From Methylobacterium sp. J-078 (GTDB lineage Bacteria > Pseudomonadota > Alphaproteobacteria > Rhizobiales > Beijerinckiaceae): a stretch of DNA of 64,000 bases. Positions 8,483 through 18,396 of this stretch are shown one piece after another. The stretch spans positions 62,001 to 126,000 of the forward strand of contig NZ_JAKSYI010000055.1 in NCBI RefSeq assembly GCF_022829285.1, written 5' to 3'. Under the pieces are notes generated by a model that had not been told where the DNA came from, made no database searches, and saw only the letters and a list, made by a program, of their open reading frames with translations. The translations under genes were made by a program, and so were the position numbers. Every line of letters begins with the position of its first letter. The first letter of the stretch is position 1.

Positions 8483-10105
8483 TCAGCTGCGCAGGCCCGG
8501 TGCCTCCTGGCCCGTGCGGGCGACGTATTCGGTGTAGCCGCCGCCGTACTGGTGGATCCCGTCCGGAGTGAGTTCGAGGACGCGGTTCGAGAGCGCGGCG
8601 AGGAAGTGCCGGTCGTGGCTCACGAAGAGCATCGTGCCCTCGTAGTTTGCGAGCGCGGCGATGAGCATTTCCTTGGTGCCCATGTCGAGGTGGTTGGTCG
8701 GCTCGTCGAGGACGAGGAAGTTCGGCGGGTCGTAGAGCATCCGCGCCATCACCAGGCGGGCTTTCTCACCGCCGGAAAGCACGCGGCAGCGCTTCTCCAC
8801 GTCGTCGCCCGAGAAGCCGAAGCAGCCGGCGAGCGCCCGCAGGCTGCCCTGGCCGGCCTGCGGAAAGGAATCCTCCAGGAATCCGAACACCGTGCGGTCG
8901 CCGTCGAGGACATCCATGGCGTGCTGAGCGAAGTAGCCGAGCTTGACGCTGCCGCCCACCGCCACGCTGCCGTCGTCGGGCGCGGCGGTGCCGGTGACGA
9001 GCTTGAGGAGCGTCGACTTGCCCGCACCGTTGATGCCCATCACGCACCAGCGCTCGCGCCGGCGGATCGCGAAATCGAGGCCTTCGTAGATGGTGCGGCT
9101 GCCGTAGCGCTTGTGCACGTTCTTCAGCATGACGACGTCGTCGCCGGAGCGGGGGGCCGGCAGGAACTCGAAGGCGACGCTCTGGCGGCGCTTCGGGGGC
9201 TCCACCCGCTCGATCTTGTCGAGCTTCTTGACCCGACTCTGGACCTGCGCGGCATGTGAAGCGCGCGCCTTGAAGCGCTCGATGAACTTGATCTCTTTCG
9301 CCAGCATCGCCTGCTGGCGCTCGAACTGCGCCTGCTGCTGGGTCTCGTTCAGCGCCCGTTGCTGCTCGTAGAAGGCATAATCGCCCGAATAGGTGGTGAG
9401 CTGGCCGCCGTCGATCTCAACGATCTTCGTCACGATCCGATTCATGAACTCGCGGTCGTGCGAGGTCATCAGCAGGGCGCCCTCGTAGCCCTTCAGGAAA
9501 GCCTCGAGCCAGATCAGGCTTTCCAGGTCCAGGTGGTTCGACGGCTCGTCGAGGAGCATCACGTCCGGGTTCATCAGCAGGATGCGGGCGAGCGCCACGC
9601 GCATCTTCCAGCCGCCCGAGAGCTTGCCGACGTCGCCGTCCATCATCTCCTGCGAGAAGCTGAGGCCCGCCAGCACCTCGTAGGCGCGGCCCTCCAGCGC
9701 GTAGCCGTCGAGTTCCTCGAAACGGGCCTGGACCTCGCCGTAGCGCTCGATCAGGGCCTCCATCTCGTCGGCCCGGTCGGGGTCGGCCAGCCCCTGCTCG
9801 ATCTCCTTCAGCTCGGCCCCGATCGCGCTGACCTGCCCGGCACCGTTCATCACCTCGGAGACCACGGTGCGGCCGGACATCTCGCCCACATCCTGGCTGA
9901 AATACCCGATGGTGATGCCGCGATCGGCGGCGACCTGACCCTCGTCGGGCTGCTCCTCGCCGGTGATCATCCGGAACAGGGTGGTCTTGCCGGCGCCGTT
10001 CGGGCCGACGAGGCCGACCTTCTCGCCCCGTTGAAGCGCGGCCGAGGCCTCGATGAAGACGATCTGGCGGCCGTTCTGCTTGCCGATTTTTTCGAGGCGG
10101 ATCAT
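8483..10105 (-). CDS. ABC-F family ATPase (YbiT-like)
   Basis: The 540-residue soluble protein has two ABC ATPase domains and no membrane segment. Walker A motifs are GPNGAGKTT and GINGAGKST. The signatures are LSGGWKMRVALAR and LSGGEKARLVMAR, with Walker B LLDEPSNHLD and VLDEPTNHLD. The linker between the domains (about 240-310) is long, charged and helical, with many Gln and Lys, as in the ribosome-bound P-site tRNA interaction motif of ABC-F translation factors. Size and lack of a C-terminal coiled-coil extension fit YbiT better than Uup or YheS. It is convergent with the sigma-54 activator, 18 bases apart. Confidence 0.92.
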   Translation of the reverse strand: MIRLEKIGKQNGRQIVFIEASAALQRGEKVGLVGPNGAGKTTLFRMITGEEQPDEGQVAADRGITIGYFSQDVGEMSGRTVVSEVMNGAGQVSAIGAELKEIEQGLADPDRADEMEALIERYGEVQARFEELDGYALEGRAYEVLAGLSFSQEMMDGDVGKLSGGWKMRVALARILLMNPDVMLLDEPSNHLDLESLIWLEAFLKGYEGALLMTSHDREFMNRIVTKIVEIDGGQLTTYSGDYAFYEQQRALNETQQQAQFERQQAMLAKEIKFIERFKARASHAAQVQSRVKKLDKIERVEPPKRRQSVAFEFLPAPRSGDDVVMLKNVHKRYGSRTIYEGLDFAIRRRERWCVMGINGAGKSTLLKLVTGTAAPDDGSVAVGGSVKLGYFAQHAMDVLDGDRTVFGFLEDSFPQAGQGSLRALAGCFGFSGDDVEKRCRVLSGGEKARLVMARMLYDPPNFLVLDEPTNHLDMGTKEMLIAALANYEGTMLFVSHDRHFLAALSNRVLELTPDGIHQYGGGYTEYVARTGQEAPGLRS

Positions 10106-10290
10106 GGGGTGCGGATCACGGAGTCACGATGGCTCGGGCGGGTGCAGCGGCCTTACGGCATGCGGGCGCCGAGGGGTAGTGCAGCGCGGCAACCGATCGG
10201 ATCGATGCGGCCTGCGCCGACGATGGCTCTGGGCCGACGGACCGGATAGGTTCGCCCCGTCACTTCCGGAACGGCTCTCCGCGCGCAACG

Positions 10291-12189
10291 ATGGTTCACA
10301 CCGGCTACAATCCGGCGCTCGTCGCCCTGTCCATCTCCATCGCGGTGTTCGCGTCCTACACGGCGCTGGACCTCGGTGCCCGCGTCGACGCCACCGGATC
10401 GAAGCGCCGTTGGGGCTGGATCGCCGGTGCGGCGGTCGCGATGGGCGGCGGCATCTGGTCGATGCACTTCGTTGGCATGCTGGCCTTCGAGATGGGGATG
10501 CCGGCGGCCTACGATCTGCCCATCACCGCGCTGTCCCTGATCCTCGCGGTCATCTTCACCGGGGCGGCCTTCGCGTGGATCAGCTGGCGGGGTGCGACGG
10601 GCCGCAGCCTCCTGATCGCCGGCCCGGTGATGGGGCTCGGCGTCGCGGCGATGCACTATACCGGGATGGCGGCGATGCGCGTGCCGGGCAACCTCGCCTA
10701 TCACTGGCCCGTGGTGATGGTCTCGGTCCTCATCGCGGTGATCGCCGCGACCACAGCGCTCTGGCTCACATTCCGTCGAAACAGCGTCTGGCAGAAGCTT
10801 ATCGCCGCCGTGGTGATGGGCATCGCGGTGGCGGGCATGCACTACACCGGCATGGCGGCCGCGACCTTCACCGCCGAGGAGCTGGGCACCCACGCGCTCC
10901 ACGAAGCCGTCCTGAGCCATGCCCAGCAGAACCTCGCCCTCGGGGTCTCTGGCGCGACCTTCCTGATCCTCTTCCTGGCGATGCTCGCTTCCTCGTTCGA
11001 CCAGCAACGGGTCCAGGCCGAGTTGCGCGCCAGCGAGGCGCGCTTCCGGGCCGCCGTCCAGGCCGTGCGCGGCGTGCTCTGGACCAACGACGCGGAGGGC
11101 CGGATGATCGGCGACCAACCCGGCTGGAGCGCCATCACCGGCCAGACCCGCGCCGAGTACCAGGGCTATGGCTGGGCCGACGCCGTGCACCCGGATGACA
11201 AGCAGGCCAGCATCGACGCCTGGAACGAGACAGTGCGGGAGCGCCGGACCTTCGTGCACGAGCACCGGGTGCGCTCCGCCGATGGGGGCTGGCGCCACTA
11301 CGCGATCCGGGCCGTGCCGGTGACGGATGCCCGCGGGGCGATCCGCGAATGGGTGGGCGTGCACACCGACATCACCGAGCAGCGTCTGGCCGAGGCCGAG
11401 CTGCGCGAATCGAACGAGGAGATCCAGCGCTACGCCTATATCGTGAGCCACGACCTGCGCGCGCCCCTCGTCAACGTGATGGGCTTCACCAGCGAGCTCG
11501 ACGCCACCCGTGAGGACGTGCGCGCGGCCCTGGGCGATCATCCGCAGACGGCGCGGATCGACGCCGATCTCGAGGAAGCCCTCGGCTTCATCAAGGCGGC
11601 CGTGACCCGGATGGAGAGCCTGATCGCCGCCATCCTGAAGCTGTCGCGCGAGGGGCGCCGCACCTTCGCGCCGGAACGCCTCGACATGACGGCGCTCCTC
11701 AATCGCATCGCCGACGCCCAGCGCCATCAGACCGAGCGGGCGGGCGCGCGGGTGATCGTCGCCCCCGACCTTCCCGTCATCGAGGCGGACCGGCTCGCCG
11801 TCGAGCAGGTATTCGGAAACCTCATCGACAACGCCGTGAAGTACCTCGATCCCGCCCGGCCAGGCCGGGTCGAGATCCGCGCCGACGCCGTCGGCGGACG
11901 CCGGGTCTGCTTCAGTGTCATCGATAACGGCCGGGGCATCGCCGCGCGGGACCACGCTCGGGTGTTCGAGCTGTTCCGGCGCTCCGGCGCGCAGGACAAG
12001 CCGGGGGAGGGCATCGGGCTCGCCCACGTCAAAGCGCTCGTGCGCTCCCTCGGCGGGCGCATTCACATCGACTCGGAGTTGGGCATCGGCACAACCTTCA
12101 GCGTGACGCTGCCCCGCGAGAGCGTTACAGGTCATGCCTCGTCCATTCCCGATCGGGACGGGCCGCGGGTGCGGCTCGCAGCAGAGTAA
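10291..12189 (+). CDS. MHYT-PAS sensor histidine kinase
   Basis: This is a 632-residue membrane kinase. The N-terminal seven-helix MHYT sensor carries the motif three times (SMHFVGM at 57-63, AMHYTGM at 120-126, GMHYTGM at 182-188), proposed to bind copper and sense diatomic gases. A PAS domain (about 247-365) follows, then a HisKA domain with VSHDLRAPL (His387) and a HATPase domain ending with the GEGIGLAH glycine motif. The architecture resembles bacteriophytochrome-type output, which often pairs with a separate small response regulator. Exactly such a gene follows 13 bases later. The signal and output of this kinase are unknown. Confidence 0.92.
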   Translation: MVHTGYNPALVALSISIAVFASYTALDLGARVDATGSKRRWGWIAGAAVAMGGGIWSMHFVGMLAFEMGMPAAYDLPITALSLILAVIFTGAAFAWISWRGATGRSLLIAGPVMGLGVAAMHYTGMAAMRVPGNLAYHWPVVMVSVLIAVIAATTALWLTFRRNSVWQKLIAAVVMGIAVAGMHYTGMAAATFTAEELGTHALHEAVLSHAQQNLALGVSGATFLILFLAMLASSFDQQRVQAELRASEARFRAAVQAVRGVLWTNDAEGRMIGDQPGWSAITGQTRAEYQGYGWADAVHPDDKQASIDAWNETVRERRTFVHEHRVRSADGGWRHYAIRAVPVTDARGAIREWVGVHTDITEQRLAEAELRESNEEIQRYAYIVSHDLRAPLVNVMGFTSELDATREDVRAALGDHPQTARIDADLEEALGFIKAAVTRMESLIAAILKLSREGRRTFAPERLDMTALLNRIADAQRHQTERAGARVIVAPDLPVIEADRLAVEQVFGNLIDNAVKYLDPARPGRVEIRADAVGGRRVCFSVIDNGRGIAARDHARVFELFRRSGAQDKPGEGIGLAHVKALVRSLGGRIHIDSELGIGTTFSVTLPRESVTGHASSIPDRDGPRVRLAAE

Positions 12190-12202
12190 GGGCTCGGCCA
12201 GC

Positions 12203-12637
12203 GTGAACGCCGTCGAAATCGTCATGATCGAGGACGATGAGGGTCATGCCCGTCTGATCGAGCGCAACATCCGCCGGGCGGGCGTGAACAACACGATCCT
12301 GCCCTTCCGGGACGGGACGTCTGCGCTCGAGTACCTCCTGGGTGCCGACGGCTCCGGCGAGGCGAGCGCCAAGCGCCACATCCTGATCCTCCTCGACCTC
12401 AACCTGCCGGACATGACCGGCATCGACATCCTCGAGAAGGTGAAGGCGAACCCGCACACCAAGCGTTCGCCCGTCGTCGTCCTCACCACCACGGACGACA
12501 ACCGCGAGGTCCAGCGCTGCTACGATCTGGGCGCCAACGTCTACATCACCAAGCCCGTGAACTACGAGGGTTTCGCCAACGCCATCCGGCAGCTCGGGCT
12601 GTTCTTCTCGGTCATGCAAGTGCCGGAAAACCCATGA
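12203..12637 (+). CDS. single-domain response regulator (Rcp1-like)
   Basis: The 144-residue protein is a stand-alone receiver domain with the acidic pair IEDDE (10-13), phosphoacceptor Asp65 in LLDLNLPDMTG and the conserved Lys in YITKPVNYEGF. It has no output domain. The longer loop between strand 2 and the phosphorylation strand, and the extended C-terminal helix, resemble Rcp1-type regulators that partner phytochrome-like kinases. The GTG at 12203 was chosen because it removes a 56-base overlap with the upstream kinase. The neighbours on both sides are kinases, so it is probably phosphorylated by the MHYT kinase and may relay to or compete with the next protein. Confidence 0.9.
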   Translation: MNAVEIVMIEDDEGHARLIERNIRRAGVNNTILPFRDGTSALEYLLGADGSGEASAKRHILILLDLNLPDMTGIDILEKVKANPHTKRSPVVVLTTTDDNREVQRCYDLGANVYITKPVNYEGFANAIRQLGLFFSVMQVPENP

Positions 12638-12650
12638 TGTCCGCCCGCTC

Positions 12651-13700
12651 ATGACCGAGACCGTGCCTTCAGGCCGCGGACGCGTCCTCTACATCGACGA
12701 CGATCCCGGCCTGGGGCGGCTGGTGCAGCGCGCGCTCACGGCGCGGGGCTACGCCGTGGAACTGGCCCTCGACGGCGATGCCGGATTGGCCCGCCTCGGG
12801 GCGGGCGGCATCGACGTGGTGGCCCTCGACCATCACATGCCCGGCCAGACCGGCCTCGACATCCTGCCCTGCATCCGCGCCCTGCCCGAGGCGCCGCCCG
12901 TCGTCTACGTCACCGGGTCCGAGGACAGCCGCGTCGCGGTGGCGGCCCTGAAGGCCGGCGCCGTCGACTACGTCTGGAAGGACCTCCAGGGCCAGTTCCG
13001 CGAACTCCTCGGCGAGGCGGTCGACACGGCCCTACGCCAGGAGGCGCTCCGGCGCGACAAGGAGCGGGCCGAACAGGCGGTGCGCGAGGCCCGCGACCGG
13101 GCCGAGATCATGCTGCGTGAGGTCAATCACCGCGTGGCCAATTCGCTGGCGCTGGTGGCGGCGCTGACGCACATGCAGACCAACGCGGTCGTCGACCCGG
13201 CCGCCAAGGCGGCCTTGCGCGAGATGCAGGCGCGGATCTCCGCGATCGCCGGCATCCACCGACGGCTCTACACCTCCGACGACGTGGAGGCCGTCGACCT
13301 CGACGCCTACCTCGCCAGCCTCGTGGAGGAACTTCAGGCGGCGATGAAGGCAGCGGGACGCGACCACGCCATCCGCCTGGACGCGGCCCCGATGCGCCTC
13401 GCCACCGACAAGGCGGTCTCTGTGGGCGTCGTCGTCACCGAGCTCGTGACCAACGCCTACAAGTACGCCTACCCACCGGACGTGCCGGGGGAGATTCGTG
13501 TCTCGGTGGTCCGCGAGGGCGCGGACGGCCTGACCTTGACCGTGGAGGATGACGGGATCGGCTGGACCGGCGAGGGCCAGCCTCGCGGGACCGGTCTGGG
13601 CTCCCGCATCGTCAAGGCGATGGCGACGAACCTGCGCACGGCCCTGGTCTATGCCAGCGGCCGTGCGGGCACGCGGGCGACGCTGTCGTTCCAGGGCTGA
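12651..13700 (+). CDS. receiver domain-HisKA_2 histidine kinase hybrid
   Basis: The 349-residue cytoplasmic protein has an N-terminal receiver domain (acidic pair in YIDDDPG, Asp60 in ALDHHMPG). A helical linker follows, then a HisKA_2-type dimerisation domain with REVNHRVANSLALV (His160) and a HATPase domain ending in GTGLGSRIV. Lack of an N-terminal sensor and the order receiver-then-kinase suggest that phosphorylation of the receiver controls kinase activity. It starts 13 bases after the small response regulator, so the three genes probably form one operon and one relay. Kinases of this HisKA_2 class in alphaproteobacteria often feed the general stress response, which is a possibility here, not shown. 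Confidence 0.9.
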   Translation: MTETVPSGRGRVLYIDDDPGLGRLVQRALTARGYAVELALDGDAGLARLGAGGIDVVALDHHMPGQTGLDILPCIRALPEAPPVVYVTGSEDSRVAVAALKAGAVDYVWKDLQGQFRELLGEAVDTALRQEALRRDKERAEQAVREARDRAEIMLREVNHRVANSLALVAALTHMQTNAVVDPAAKAALREMQARISAIAGIHRRLYTSDDVEAVDLDAYLASLVEELQAAMKAAGRDHAIRLDAAPMRLATDKAVSVGVVVTELVTNAYKYAYPPDVPGEIRVSVVREGADGLTLTVEDDGIGWTGEGQPRGTGLGSRIVKAMATNLRTALVYASGRAGTRATLSFQG

Positions 13701-13724
13701 GGCCGGACACGCCGCCGCGACGCC

Positions 13725-14654
13725 TCAACGCCCCATCAGCGCATCCACGTGTGCCGAGACGGAAAGCCCGAGTCCCTTGAGGCTGTAGCCCCCTTCCAGC
13801 ACCGAGACGACGCGTCCGCCGGCATGCCGCTCGGCCACCTCCATGAGGCGGCGGGTGGCCCAGCCGAAATCGGCCTCGGTGAGGCGTACGCTTCCGAGGG
13901 GGTCCAGGTGGTGCGCATCGAAGCCCGCCGAGATGATGACGAGATCCGGCGCGAAGGACTCGAGGCGGCGCAGGATGACAGCCTCGAAGGCCTCGCGGAA
14001 GACGGTGCCGTCGTCGCCGGCGCGCAGGGGCACATTCACGATGGTGTCGTGGTTGCCCCGCTCGCCGGGTGCGCCGGTGCCGGGAAACAGCGGCATCTCG
14101 TGGGTCGAGGCGTACATCACGGACCGATCGTCCCAGAAGATGTCCTGGGTGCCGTTGCCGTGATGGACGTCCCAATCGACCACGGCGACGCGGGTCGCCC
14201 CATGCCTCTCGCGGGCGTGGCGGGCAGCGATGGCGGCGTTGTTGAAGAGGCAGAAGCCCATGGCGGTCATGCGCTCGGCATGGTGTCCGGGCGGACGCAT
14301 GGCCACGAACGCGTTGGCACACTCACCCGTCATCACCGCGTCGACGGCGTGGACCGCCCCGCCGACACCGCGCAGGGCCGCCTCCAGGGTGCCGGGCGAG
14401 AGCAGGGTGTCGCCGTCGATCTGGACGTAGCCGTCCTGCGGGGACGCCTCGATGATCGCCTGCACGTAGGGCACCGGATGGACGAGGGTCGGCACCTCCG
14501 GTGCGGCCTTCGGTGCCAGCGCACGCACGAGTCCGGCGAAGCGCTCGTCCTCCAGCGCCCGGTCCACGGCGCGGATGCGGTCGGCCCGCTCGGGATGCCC
14601 CTCCGGCATGGCGTGGTCAAGGGCAGCGGGATGGCTCACGTACAGCGTCGTCAC
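13725..14654 (-). CDS. histone deacetylase-like amidohydrolase
   Basis: The 309-residue member of the arginase/deacetylase superfamily probably acts as a cytoplasmic zinc amidohydrolase on acetylated polyamines or other acetylated amines. Motifs visible are RPPGHHAE (general acid/base His pair), [20 protein letters not shown] (metal ligands), ISAGFDAH (third ligand) and the C-terminal LEGGYSL. The GTG at 14654 was chosen because GGGGGA sits just upstream and the family N-terminus (TLYVSHP) begins there; the frame stays open upstream without family similarity. It is convergent with the receiver-kinase gene. Substrate not predictable; acetoin-utilisation AcuC-like proteins are related. Confidence 0.9.
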   Translation of the reverse strand: MTTLYVSHPAALDHAMPEGHPERADRIRAVDRALEDERFAGLVRALAPKAAPEVPTLVHPVPYVQAIIEASPQDGYVQIDGDTLLSPGTLEAALRGVGGAVHAVDAVMTGECANAFVAMRPPGHHAERMTAMGFCLFNNAAIAARHARERHGATRVAVVDWDVHHGNGTQDIFWDDRSVMYASTHEMPLFPGTGAPGERGNHDTIVNVPLRAGDDGTVFREAFEAVILRRLESFAPDLVIISAGFDAHHLDPLGSVRLTEADFGWATRRLMEVAERHAGGRVVSVLEGGYSLKGLGLSVSAHVDALMGR

Positions 14655-15055
14655 GGTCGTCCCCCGGCAGCATCGCGGCGCGCCGCCGCGCGGCAGCGGG
14701 CATCGCAGATGTGTCACGCCTGCGCGCGCTCCACCATGCCGGGATGCGCGCCGCGTTCCGGTTGTGCAAGCCTTCGTTTGTGCAAGCCTTCGTCGACCAG
14801 GCCACGATTTTCCAGATACGCTCCGCCGCTGACCCACACCCACACTCGGACGGTGGGCCGGGCGAGCCCGTGAAGCCTGAGATTCGCTCTACGGGGGATC
14901 TACGCTTGCATTGCGGGCCGCCCGCACGCGATGAGCCTGCGCGGAAGCGAGGCGCGACACGCGCGGAAGCGCGGGGCGGCGGCCCCGATGGTCGATCGCG
15001 AAATCACGGGCCGGCGCCGATGCACGGACACGGCCGCACAAGGGAAGTCCAGACG
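14655..15055. other. divergent intergenic region before panD
   Basis: This 400-base gap separates the minus-strand deacetylase gene from panD. It contains a perfect 16-base tandem repeat (annotated separately) and a GC-rich second half. I see no coding region with homology and no clear promoter match. Confidence 0.5.
14762..14793. repeat. perfect 16-bp tandem duplication
   Basis: The unit TTGTGCAAGCCTTCGT occurs twice head-to-tail (14762-14777 and 14778-14793) without mismatch. It may be a recent replication slippage product or a doubled regulator site between divergent genes; there is no further evidence. Confidence 0.75.
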
Positions 15056-15478
15056 ATGCAGAATTTCGTTCGCGCCAAGTTGCATGGCCTTCGGGTGACC
15101 GGCGCCGACCTCAACTATCACGGCTCGATCACCCTCGACGCCGACTTCTGCCGGGAGGTCGGACTCGATCCGCTGGAATTCGTCGAGATCTGGAACAAGA
15201 TGTCAGGCGCGCGGATCAGCACCTACGTCCTCTACGGAGCAGCCGGCTCACGCTGCTGCATCCTGAACGGGGCTGCCGCGCGGACCTGTCAGGTCGGTGA
15301 CGAGGTCATCATCGCCTCGTCGACCTACGGTTCGGTGGCGGACGTCATCGCGCAAAAGCCGAAGGTCCTCATCTTTGGTGACGGCAACACTGTTGCCGAC
15401 CGTGTCGCCTACGATGTCTTCCGCGACGCGGAGGGGCGGCTCGACATGCGCGTCCTCAGCACCGGACCGATCGCATGA
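15056..15478 (+). CDS. panD: aspartate 1-decarboxylase
   Basis: PanD makes beta-alanine from aspartate for pantothenate and CoA synthesis, using a pyruvoyl group formed by self-cleavage. The 140-residue product keeps Lys8, Tyr21, the Gly23-Ser24 cleavage site (YHGSITL), Arg53 and Tyr57 (GARISTYVL), each one position before its E. coli counterpart. It also shows NGAAAR and GDEVIIAS. The start has AGGGAAG upstream. The tail after the barrel is slightly longer than in E. coli (126 residues). It lies alone after a 400-base gap. Identification is firm. Confidence 0.95.
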   Translation: MQNFVRAKLHGLRVTGADLNYHGSITLDADFCREVGLDPLEFVEIWNKMSGARISTYVLYGAAGSRCCILNGAAARTCQVGDEVIIASSTYGSVADVIAQKPKVLIFGDGNTVADRVAYDVFRDAEGRLDMRVLSTGPIA

Positions 15479-15679
15479 ATCCACGCATCGCGATCGCGCG
15501 CCGAGGTTCGGCGACGCGGAAGGCAGGTCAGGATTTCGAAACGCTCATTCGTGAGCAGGCTTTAACCTGAACGTCGATTCAGATTTGTGCGTTAAGGACT
15601 TGAACGATGCCCTCCCGCATAGTCGAACTATCGAAAGACACACAGGCCGGCCAAGACAAAGCCGGGGAGGTACTAAGAG

Positions 15680-16114
15680 ATGATCAACCTTTCGCTGCAG
15701 GTTTTCTGTAACCGTATCGTCGCCGCCGGCCGCATCACCGCCGAGGACGTCCAGGCTCTCACGCGGAACGTCCTTCCCGACGGCCTGACCTGCCGGGACG
15801 AGGCCGACATGCTCATCGCCCTCGACCGCGTGGCGACCTCGGATGCCGCCTTCGGCGACTACCTCGTGACCTCTGTGGTGGATTTCGCCGTGTGGGGCGA
15901 GCGGCCGACCGGCTACATCGACGCCGAGGTGGCCCGCTGGCTCGTCGGATCACTCGGCAACGGCAGCGGCCCGACCGCGCTCGCCGCCCGAATCGCCCGC
16001 GAGGTCGTGCGCGAGGCCCAGGCCAGCGACGAGGCACTCATCGCCTTCGCGCTGGCCGCGAACCGCCACATCGCCGAGACGAAAGCCTCGGCGATGATGC
16101 TCCTGGCCGCCTGA
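15680..16114 (+). CDS. conserved hypothetical protein
   Basis: The 144-residue soluble, mostly helical acidic protein has no membrane segment, signal peptide or cysteine cluster. Two features are noticeable: ITAEDVQALTRNVLPDG near residues 18-35 and a DEADMLIALDRVA stretch, which look like paired helices. I do not recognise the family. GGGGAGG lies 8-14 bases before the ATG, supporting the start, and codon use matches neighbours. It stands alone between panD and the propionyl-CoA carboxylase gene, with gaps of about 200 bases on each side. No function is proposed. Confidence 0.75.
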   Translation: MINLSLQVFCNRIVAAGRITAEDVQALTRNVLPDGLTCRDEADMLIALDRVATSDAAFGDYLVTSVVDFAVWGERPTGYIDAEVARWLVGSLGNGSGPTALAARIAREVVREAQASDEALIAFALAANRHIAETKASAMMLLAA

Positions 16115-16325
16115 CCGGGGCACCCGCGCCGTCCGGCCGTCACGCTTCCGCGCATACAAAATCCATTTGTGCAACGCACCTTAACATGACTGCGGCGCAC
16201 GCAAGAAAACTCTGGAGACCCCCGGAGCGATCAGCTTCCCGAAGCCGCATAACTGCTTTAACGGGGACGAGCTTGGGCGTTTCGACGCGCCACAACCGAC
16301 CCAACCGAGCAGAGTGCGCGGAAAG

Positions 16326-18329
16326 ATGTTCGACAAGATTCTGATCGCGAACCGTGGCGAGATCGCCTGTCGCATCATCAAGACCGCCCGCCGCATGGGC
16401 ATCAAGACCGTGGCGGTCTACTCGGACGCCGACCGAGACGCCGTGCACGTCGCCATGGCCGACGAGGCTGTGCATATCGGCCCGGCCCCGGCCGCGCAGT
16501 CCTATCTGCTGATCGACAAGATCATCGACGCCTGCAAGCAGACCGGCGCCCAGGCGGTGCATCCCGGCTACGGCTTCCTGTCCGAGCGGGAATCCTTCCC
16601 CCGTGCGCTCGAGGCGGCCGGCATCGTCTTCATCGGGCCGAATCCGGGCGCGATCGCCGCGATGGGCGACAAGATCGAATCCAAGAAGGCCGCCTCGGCC
16701 GCCAACGTCTCGACCGTGCCGGGCTTCCTCGGCGTCATCGAGAGCCCGGAGCACGCCGTCACCATCGCGGACGAGATCGGTTACCCGGTGATGATCAAGG
16801 CGTCGGCCGGTGGCGGCGGCAAGGGCATGCGCATCGCATACTCCTCCGATGAGGTCGCCGAGGGCTTCGCTCGTGCCAAGTCCGAGGCCGCCTCGTCCTT
16901 CGGAGACGACCGCGTCTTCGTCGAGAAGTTCATCACCGATCCACGCCACATCGAGATCCAGGTGATCGGCGACAAGCACGGCAACGTGATCTATCTCGGC
17001 GAGCGTGAGTGCTCGATCCAGCGCCGCAACCAGAAGGTCATCGAGGAGGCGCCGTCGCCGCTGCTCGACGAGGCGACCCGGAAGAAGATGGGCGAGCAGG
17101 CCGTGGCCCTGGCGAAAGCCGTGAATTACGATTCCGCCGGCACGGTGGAGTTCGTGGCCGGCCAGGACAAGTCGTTCTACTTCCTCGAGATGAACACCCG
17201 GCTCCAGGTGGAGCATCCGGTCACCGAGATGATCACCGGCCTCGACCTCGTCGAGTTGATGATCCGCGTCGCGGCCGGCGAGGCCCTGCCGCTGGCTCAG
17301 GCGGACGTGAAGCTGAATGGCTGGGCCGTCGAGAGCCGCGTCTACGCCGAGGACCCGACCCGCAACTTCCTGCCTTCGATCGGCCGCCTCACCACCTACA
17401 GGCCGCCGGCAGAGGGGCAATTCGGCGCCGCGACCGTGCGCAACGACACCGGCGTGGAGGAGGGCGGCGAGATCGCGATCCACTACGATCCGATGATCGC
17501 CAAGCTCGTCACCTGGGCGCCGACCCGGGCCGAGGCCATCGAATCGCAGGGCGAGGCCCTCGACGCCTTCGCCATCGACGGTATCCGCCACAACATCCCG
17601 TTCCTGGCTGCCCTGATGGCGCATCCGCGCTGGCGCTCGGGCAATCTCTCCACGGGCTTCATCGCCGAGGAGTTTCCGGAGGGCTTCGTCGCCCCCGAGC
17701 CGAAGGGCGAGATCGCCCGGCGCATGGCGGCCGCGGCCGCGGCCATCGATCACAAGATGAACCAGCGCAAGCGCGGCATCTCGGGCCAGATGCGCGACCC
17801 CGCCCTGCTGCATTTCGAGCGCGAGCGCGTCGTGGTGCTGGCGGGCGAATCCTATCCGGTCACCGTCGAGGCGGTGGGCGGCACCCTCATCGTCAAGGCC
17901 GAGGACGGCGAAACCTGGACGGTGTCGAGCGACTGGCGTCCCGGCGAGCCGGTCTGGCAGGGTGAGATCGCCGGCACCCGCGTCGCCATGCAGGTGCGTG
18001 GCCTCCTCAACGGCGTCGCGCTCCAGCATGCCGGCGCCGCCGCCGAAGCCCGCGTCTACACGCAGCGCGAAGCAGCGCTGGCCGCCCTGATGCCCGTCAA
18101 GGAGGATGCGGGTTCGGGCAAGCAGGTGCTTTGCCCGATGCCCGGCCTCGTCAAGGCGATCCTGGTCAAGGAGGGCCAGGAGGTGAAGAACGGCGAGGCG
18201 CTCGCTATCGTCGAGGCGATGAAGATGGAGAACGTGCTGCGCGCCGAACGCGATGCCACCGTCGCCAAGATCGCCGCGAAGGAAGGCGACAGCCTCGCGG
18301 TCGACGCCGTCATCCTCGAATTCGCCTGA
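16326..18329 (+). CDS. pccA: propionyl-CoA carboxylase alpha subunit (biotin carboxylase and carrier)
   Basis: The 667-residue product starts with FDKILIANRGEIACRII, the biotin carboxylase N-terminus. It contains the ATP-grasp glycine loop GGGGKGMRI near residue 165, the ERDCSIQRR-type motif (ERECSIQRRNQKVIEE) and EMNTRLQVEHPVTE. It ends in a biotinyl carrier domain with EAMKMENVL, whose Lys is biotinylated. The central BT linker domain makes it an acyl-CoA rather than acetyl-CoA carboxylase. It carboxylates biotin for propionyl-CoA to methylmalonyl-CoA conversion, part of the ethylmalonyl-CoA pathway in methylotrophs. The beta subunit is not nearby. A GTG at 16314 is an alternative start; GGAAAG precedes the chosen ATG. 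Acetyl- or methylcrotonyl-type activity is less likely. Confidence 0.92.
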   Translation: MFDKILIANRGEIACRIIKTARRMGIKTVAVYSDADRDAVHVAMADEAVHIGPAPAAQSYLLIDKIIDACKQTGAQAVHPGYGFLSERESFPRALEAAGIVFIGPNPGAIAAMGDKIESKKAASAANVSTVPGFLGVIESPEHAVTIADEIGYPVMIKASAGGGGKGMRIAYSSDEVAEGFARAKSEAASSFGDDRVFVEKFITDPRHIEIQVIGDKHGNVIYLGERECSIQRRNQKVIEEAPSPLLDEATRKKMGEQAVALAKAVNYDSAGTVEFVAGQDKSFYFLEMNTRLQVEHPVTEMITGLDLVELMIRVAAGEALPLAQADVKLNGWAVESRVYAEDPTRNFLPSIGRLTTYRPPAEGQFGAATVRNDTGVEEGGEIAIHYDPMIAKLVTWAPTRAEAIESQGEALDAFAIDGIRHNIPFLAALMAHPRWRSGNLSTGFIAEEFPEGFVAPEPKGEIARRMAAAAAAIDHKMNQRKRGISGQMRDPALLHFERERVVVLAGESYPVTVEAVGGTLIVKAEDGETWTVSSDWRPGEPVWQGEIAGTRVAMQVRGLLNGVALQHAGAAAEARVYTQREAALAALMPVKEDAGSGKQVLCPMPGLVKAILVKEGQEVKNGEALAIVEAMKMENVLRAERDATVAKIAAKEGDSLAVDAVILEFA

Positions 18330-18396
18330 GGATCCGCCGCCGCGCGCGCTTCGCCTCTCGGACGAAGCGTGCGTGACAAGAGCCAGGGACGGGTCG

